Source of the DNA: Notospermus geniculatus
Lineage: Eukaryota > Nemertea > Pilidiophora > Heteronemertea > Lineidae
Length of the DNA stretch: 64,000 bases
Reading direction: 5' to 3'
Assembly: GCA_002633025.1 (NCBI GenBank)
Contig: NMRB01000951.1
Span: 101,325-165,324, forward strand
Each line of letters starts with the position of its first letter. Position 1 is the first letter of the stretch. The notes under the pieces are model-generated. The model was not told where the DNA came from, did not search any database, and worked only from the letters and a program-made list of their open reading frames with translations. The translations under genes and the position numbers were made by a program. This document shows positions 61,909-64,000 of the stretch, one piece after another.

Positions 61909-63693
61909 ATGTCGGAACATTTCATGATCAACGACACGACCGAACTGGTCAGGTTCAACGACAACAAACACAAGTACACCAACACGACCTTCACCAAGGT
62001 CAAACAGAAAATGTTTGATTACACCTGTGACATTCGGTTGAAGGTCGGCGAGGAGATGTTCCAAGCACATAAAGAAGTTCTCAGTGAAGCCAGCGATTAT
62101 TTTGCGGCGATGTTCAGCGTTGACATGGTGGAAAAAGAACAGGATGTGATCGAGCTACATGACATAAGTCCCACCGGATTCGCTGCCCTGCTCGAGTACT
62201 TCTATCACGGACATATTTCTTTCACAGCGGACAAAATCGAGGATGTCATCGAGGCGTCTCGGTTCTTTCACGTGGAATGGCTGATGGATGTCTGTTGTGA
62301 TTTCCTTGTTCGTCATTTGAGCATCGAGAACTATTACCAGGTATTACACCTAGCGGATAAGTACTACCTTGGTGACCTCCGCATGGACATCTTCAGACAC
62401 GTAGGGAAAAACTTCCAGCATATGTCGAGCCAAACGATGTTCATGAACATTTCCTATGATCTTCTGTATCAGTTACTGGCTGATGATTTCTTCATCGAGG
62501 CTCCTGAGAATGTTGTCCTCAATGTCGTTCTGAACTGGGTCAATCATGATCATGAAAACAGACACCAGCACCTTTTTCAGTTGCTTAAAGAAGTCAGGTT
62601 TGCCCTTGTCGATCCCGGGTTCATTGAGGAACTTGGTGATGAGATTTTGGGAAATGACGACATTAGTCAGCTTCTGGAGAAAGCAAAGGAATACCACGAG
62701 AAGCCGTATCGGCAATGTTTGGAAGAAACTGAAAATGTTTGTGTGCGGGGAAGCCACCATGTCATCGCACTGATCTCTGCTGTGGAGGAGGCAGAGAGCA
62801 TCCAGTTCAAAATCCCCGGCACGGCGGGTTTCTTCATCCAGCCAATGGACACCACACATCTTGACGTCAACTTCGAATTCGCCAACGTCGGAACGATGGG
62901 AAACTTTTTATTCGTGGTCGGTGGATATTCGAGGGACTACTGCAGTAGTAATTCGTGCTACAGATATGATCCCAGAAATTGTTCCTGGTTGGAGATTGCA
63001 CCAATGAATTGCCCGCGTGTCAGTTTCGGCTTTGCGACGGCGCCGGACTCACTGTACTCCGTTGCAGGCGTCCTCCATGTTGTAGAAGACGATGTCGACC
63101 AAGAATCCTTTCTTTCCTCCGTGGAACGGTACGACCCGGTGGAAAATAACTGGCTGACGCTGCCGGATATTCCGTACAGATGCTCCGACTGCGCAGTCGC
63201 CGTGTGTGACAGCACAATATTCGTATCTGGTGGTATTTCTGATGATGTCCATGATGCGATTCCGGTGAATTACGTCGTGGCTTTCACCCCTGGAGACGAG
63301 ACCTGGACACCGAAAGCACCGATGCTGCATCAGCGGCAAGGACACAGCATGATGGGGCACAAAGGTCGAGTCTATTGCTTGGGTGGTTACACGGCCCAAA
63401 ACGAATTCTCCTTCGCAGATTGCTACGAAAATGAAATGTACGACTTAGAGACTTCACAATGGACTGCAATCTGTAGCACGCCTCGTATCTACGGTCACCT
63501 TCAACGCTGCACTACCATCTTTGAGGACTTAATCTATTTCATTGCTGGGTCTTTCACAAGTCGCCATCTGTATTCGTACAACACAAACACAGACGAGATC
63601 GCTGAAGGCGAATACTGCGGTGAAAATTACCAAAAACTTGCAACTCTAAAGATTGGATTACCTTCCCATCTGCTTCCGCCAAATCAGGATTAA
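61909..63693 (+). CDS. BTB-BACK-Kelch protein (KLHL family), 594 aa in one exon
   Basis: The start ATG lies 16 nt after an AG acceptor (exon begins 61893), so I chose it over an in-frame ATG at 61825 that lies in the intron. The BTB domain is about residues 38-140 (HKEVLSEASDYFAAMF at its core), followed by a BACK domain (~145-250). Five kelch blades occupy about 315-580, seen as repeated LFVVGGYS, LYSVAGV, IFVSGGIS, VYCLGGYT and IYFIAGSF strands, each followed by a Tyr/Trp-containing strand. KLHL proteins are usually substrate adaptors for CUL3 ubiquitin ligases in the cytoplasm. The expected sixth blade is not obvious; it could be formed partly from the C terminus. I cannot assign a vertebrate orthologue number. 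No introns inside the coding region. Confidence 0.93.
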   Translation: MSEHFMINDTTELVRFNDNKHKYTNTTFTKVKQKMFDYTCDIRLKVGEEMFQAHKEVLSEASDYFAAMFSVDMVEKEQDVIELHDISPTGFAALLEYFYHGHISFTADKIEDVIEASRFFHVEWLMDVCCDFLVRHLSIENYYQVLHLADKYYLGDLRMDIFRHVGKNFQHMSSQTMFMNISYDLLYQLLADDFFIEAPENVVLNVVLNWVNHDHENRHQHLFQLLKEVRFALVDPGFIEELGDEILGNDDISQLLEKAKEYHEKPYRQCLEETENVCVRGSHHVIALISAVEEAESIQFKIPGTAGFFIQPMDTTHLDVNFEFANVGTMGNFLFVVGGYSRDYCSSNSCYRYDPRNCSWLEIAPMNCPRVSFGFATAPDSLYSVAGVLHVVEDDVDQESFLSSVERYDPVENNWLTLPDIPYRCSDCAVAVCDSTIFVSGGISDDVHDAIPVNYVVAFTPGDETWTPKAPMLHQRQGHSMMGHKGRVYCLGGYTAQNEFSFADCYENEMYDLETSQWTAICSTPRIYGHLQRCTTIFEDLIYFIAGSFTSRHLYSYNTNTDEIAEGEYCGENYQKLATLKIGLPSHLLPPNQD

Positions 63694-64000
63694 TCGTGTC
63701 TTGTGTGACTTTGGGACGATCAGTATACACGATAAAAACCACTGGCACTGGCCTGGGCAGTAGGCTTGCAGAGTCTGTGGACTGCTTCACGGTTGTTGAT
63801 ACAATATGCATACGGAAAAAATGCAGCTGATAGAAGACGCTTGCCATGTACGAAGTAATGGTTCAATTGGACAAGCGGCCCAAGCCCTAAACGCATGCCT
63901 GGTGGTCGATTAGGAATACTTGTGTATGATACACTGGTCACTGTTCCCACCGATACTCTGGAGTCTAATGCCTGGCTTTCACTGACGCTACGAATGTCCC
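63694..64000. other. Downstream flank of the BTB-Kelch gene
   Basis: Presumed 3' untranslated sequence. I see no AATAAA hexamer and no further gene before the window ends. Confidence 0.5.

Noticed and set aside
1-64000. CRISPR array, operon, phage or bacterial contamination
   Set aside because: No regularly spaced identical repeats with unique spacers, no ribosome-binding sites, and all genes have spliceosomal introns or metazoan domains.

Overview
The window is eukaryotic nuclear DNA. Genes are split by GT/AG introns, RNA-derived and DNA-transposon repeats fill the introns and spacers, and there are no prokaryotic operons. Gene content is metazoan: CUB/LDLa receptors, RBM39, URI1, MRPL3, a rhodopsin-class GPCR and a BTB-Kelch protein. 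The compact introns, the gene families and an abundance of short palindromic words (AGGCCT, ACATGTAC, ACCGGT) suggest a marine invertebrate, most likely an invertebrate deuterostome such as an echinoderm or hemichordate. That placement is inference.

Eight protein-coding genes are supported, and their strands alternate strictly (-,+,-,+,-,+,-,+), which gives four divergent pairs. Pair 1 is two paralogous single-pass receptors, 4325-11281 (-) and 14784-23054 (+). Both have a signal peptide, three CUB-type domains, an LDLa module, small cysteine modules, a membrane helix and a cytoplasmic tail with PPxY motifs. Intron positions and phases match through most of both genes. Pair 2 is a 273-residue membrane protein with one C2H2 finger on its predicted lumenal side (30919-33391, -) and RBM39 (35480-44266, +). 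Pair 3 is mitochondrial ribosomal protein L3 (46674-49505, -, first exon uncertain) and URI1 (51630-54475, +). Pair 4 is a single-exon GPCR (55095-56147, -) and a BTB-BACK-Kelch protein (61909-63693, +).

The most unusual feature is a set of two-copy local tandem duplications. They lie in the spacer of the CUB pair (674 bp), CUB exon 3 (437 bp), the four-cysteine exon (334 bp), the DNA downstream of the + CUB gene (1378 bp), RBM39 exons 9-10 (offset 1467 bp) and the MRPL3/URI1 spacer (offset about 715 bp). Two carry an internal n (42152, 50422). Some may be two haplotypes placed in series by the assembler; others, such as the in-frame cysteine-module exon, could be real. The rest is dominated by MITE-like inverted repeats, tRNA-derived SINE fragments and a 22-bp minisatellite that lies directly before a splice acceptor.

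All splice structures were deduced by eye from splice sites, reading phase, paralogue comparison and family knowledge. No search or alignment was run.
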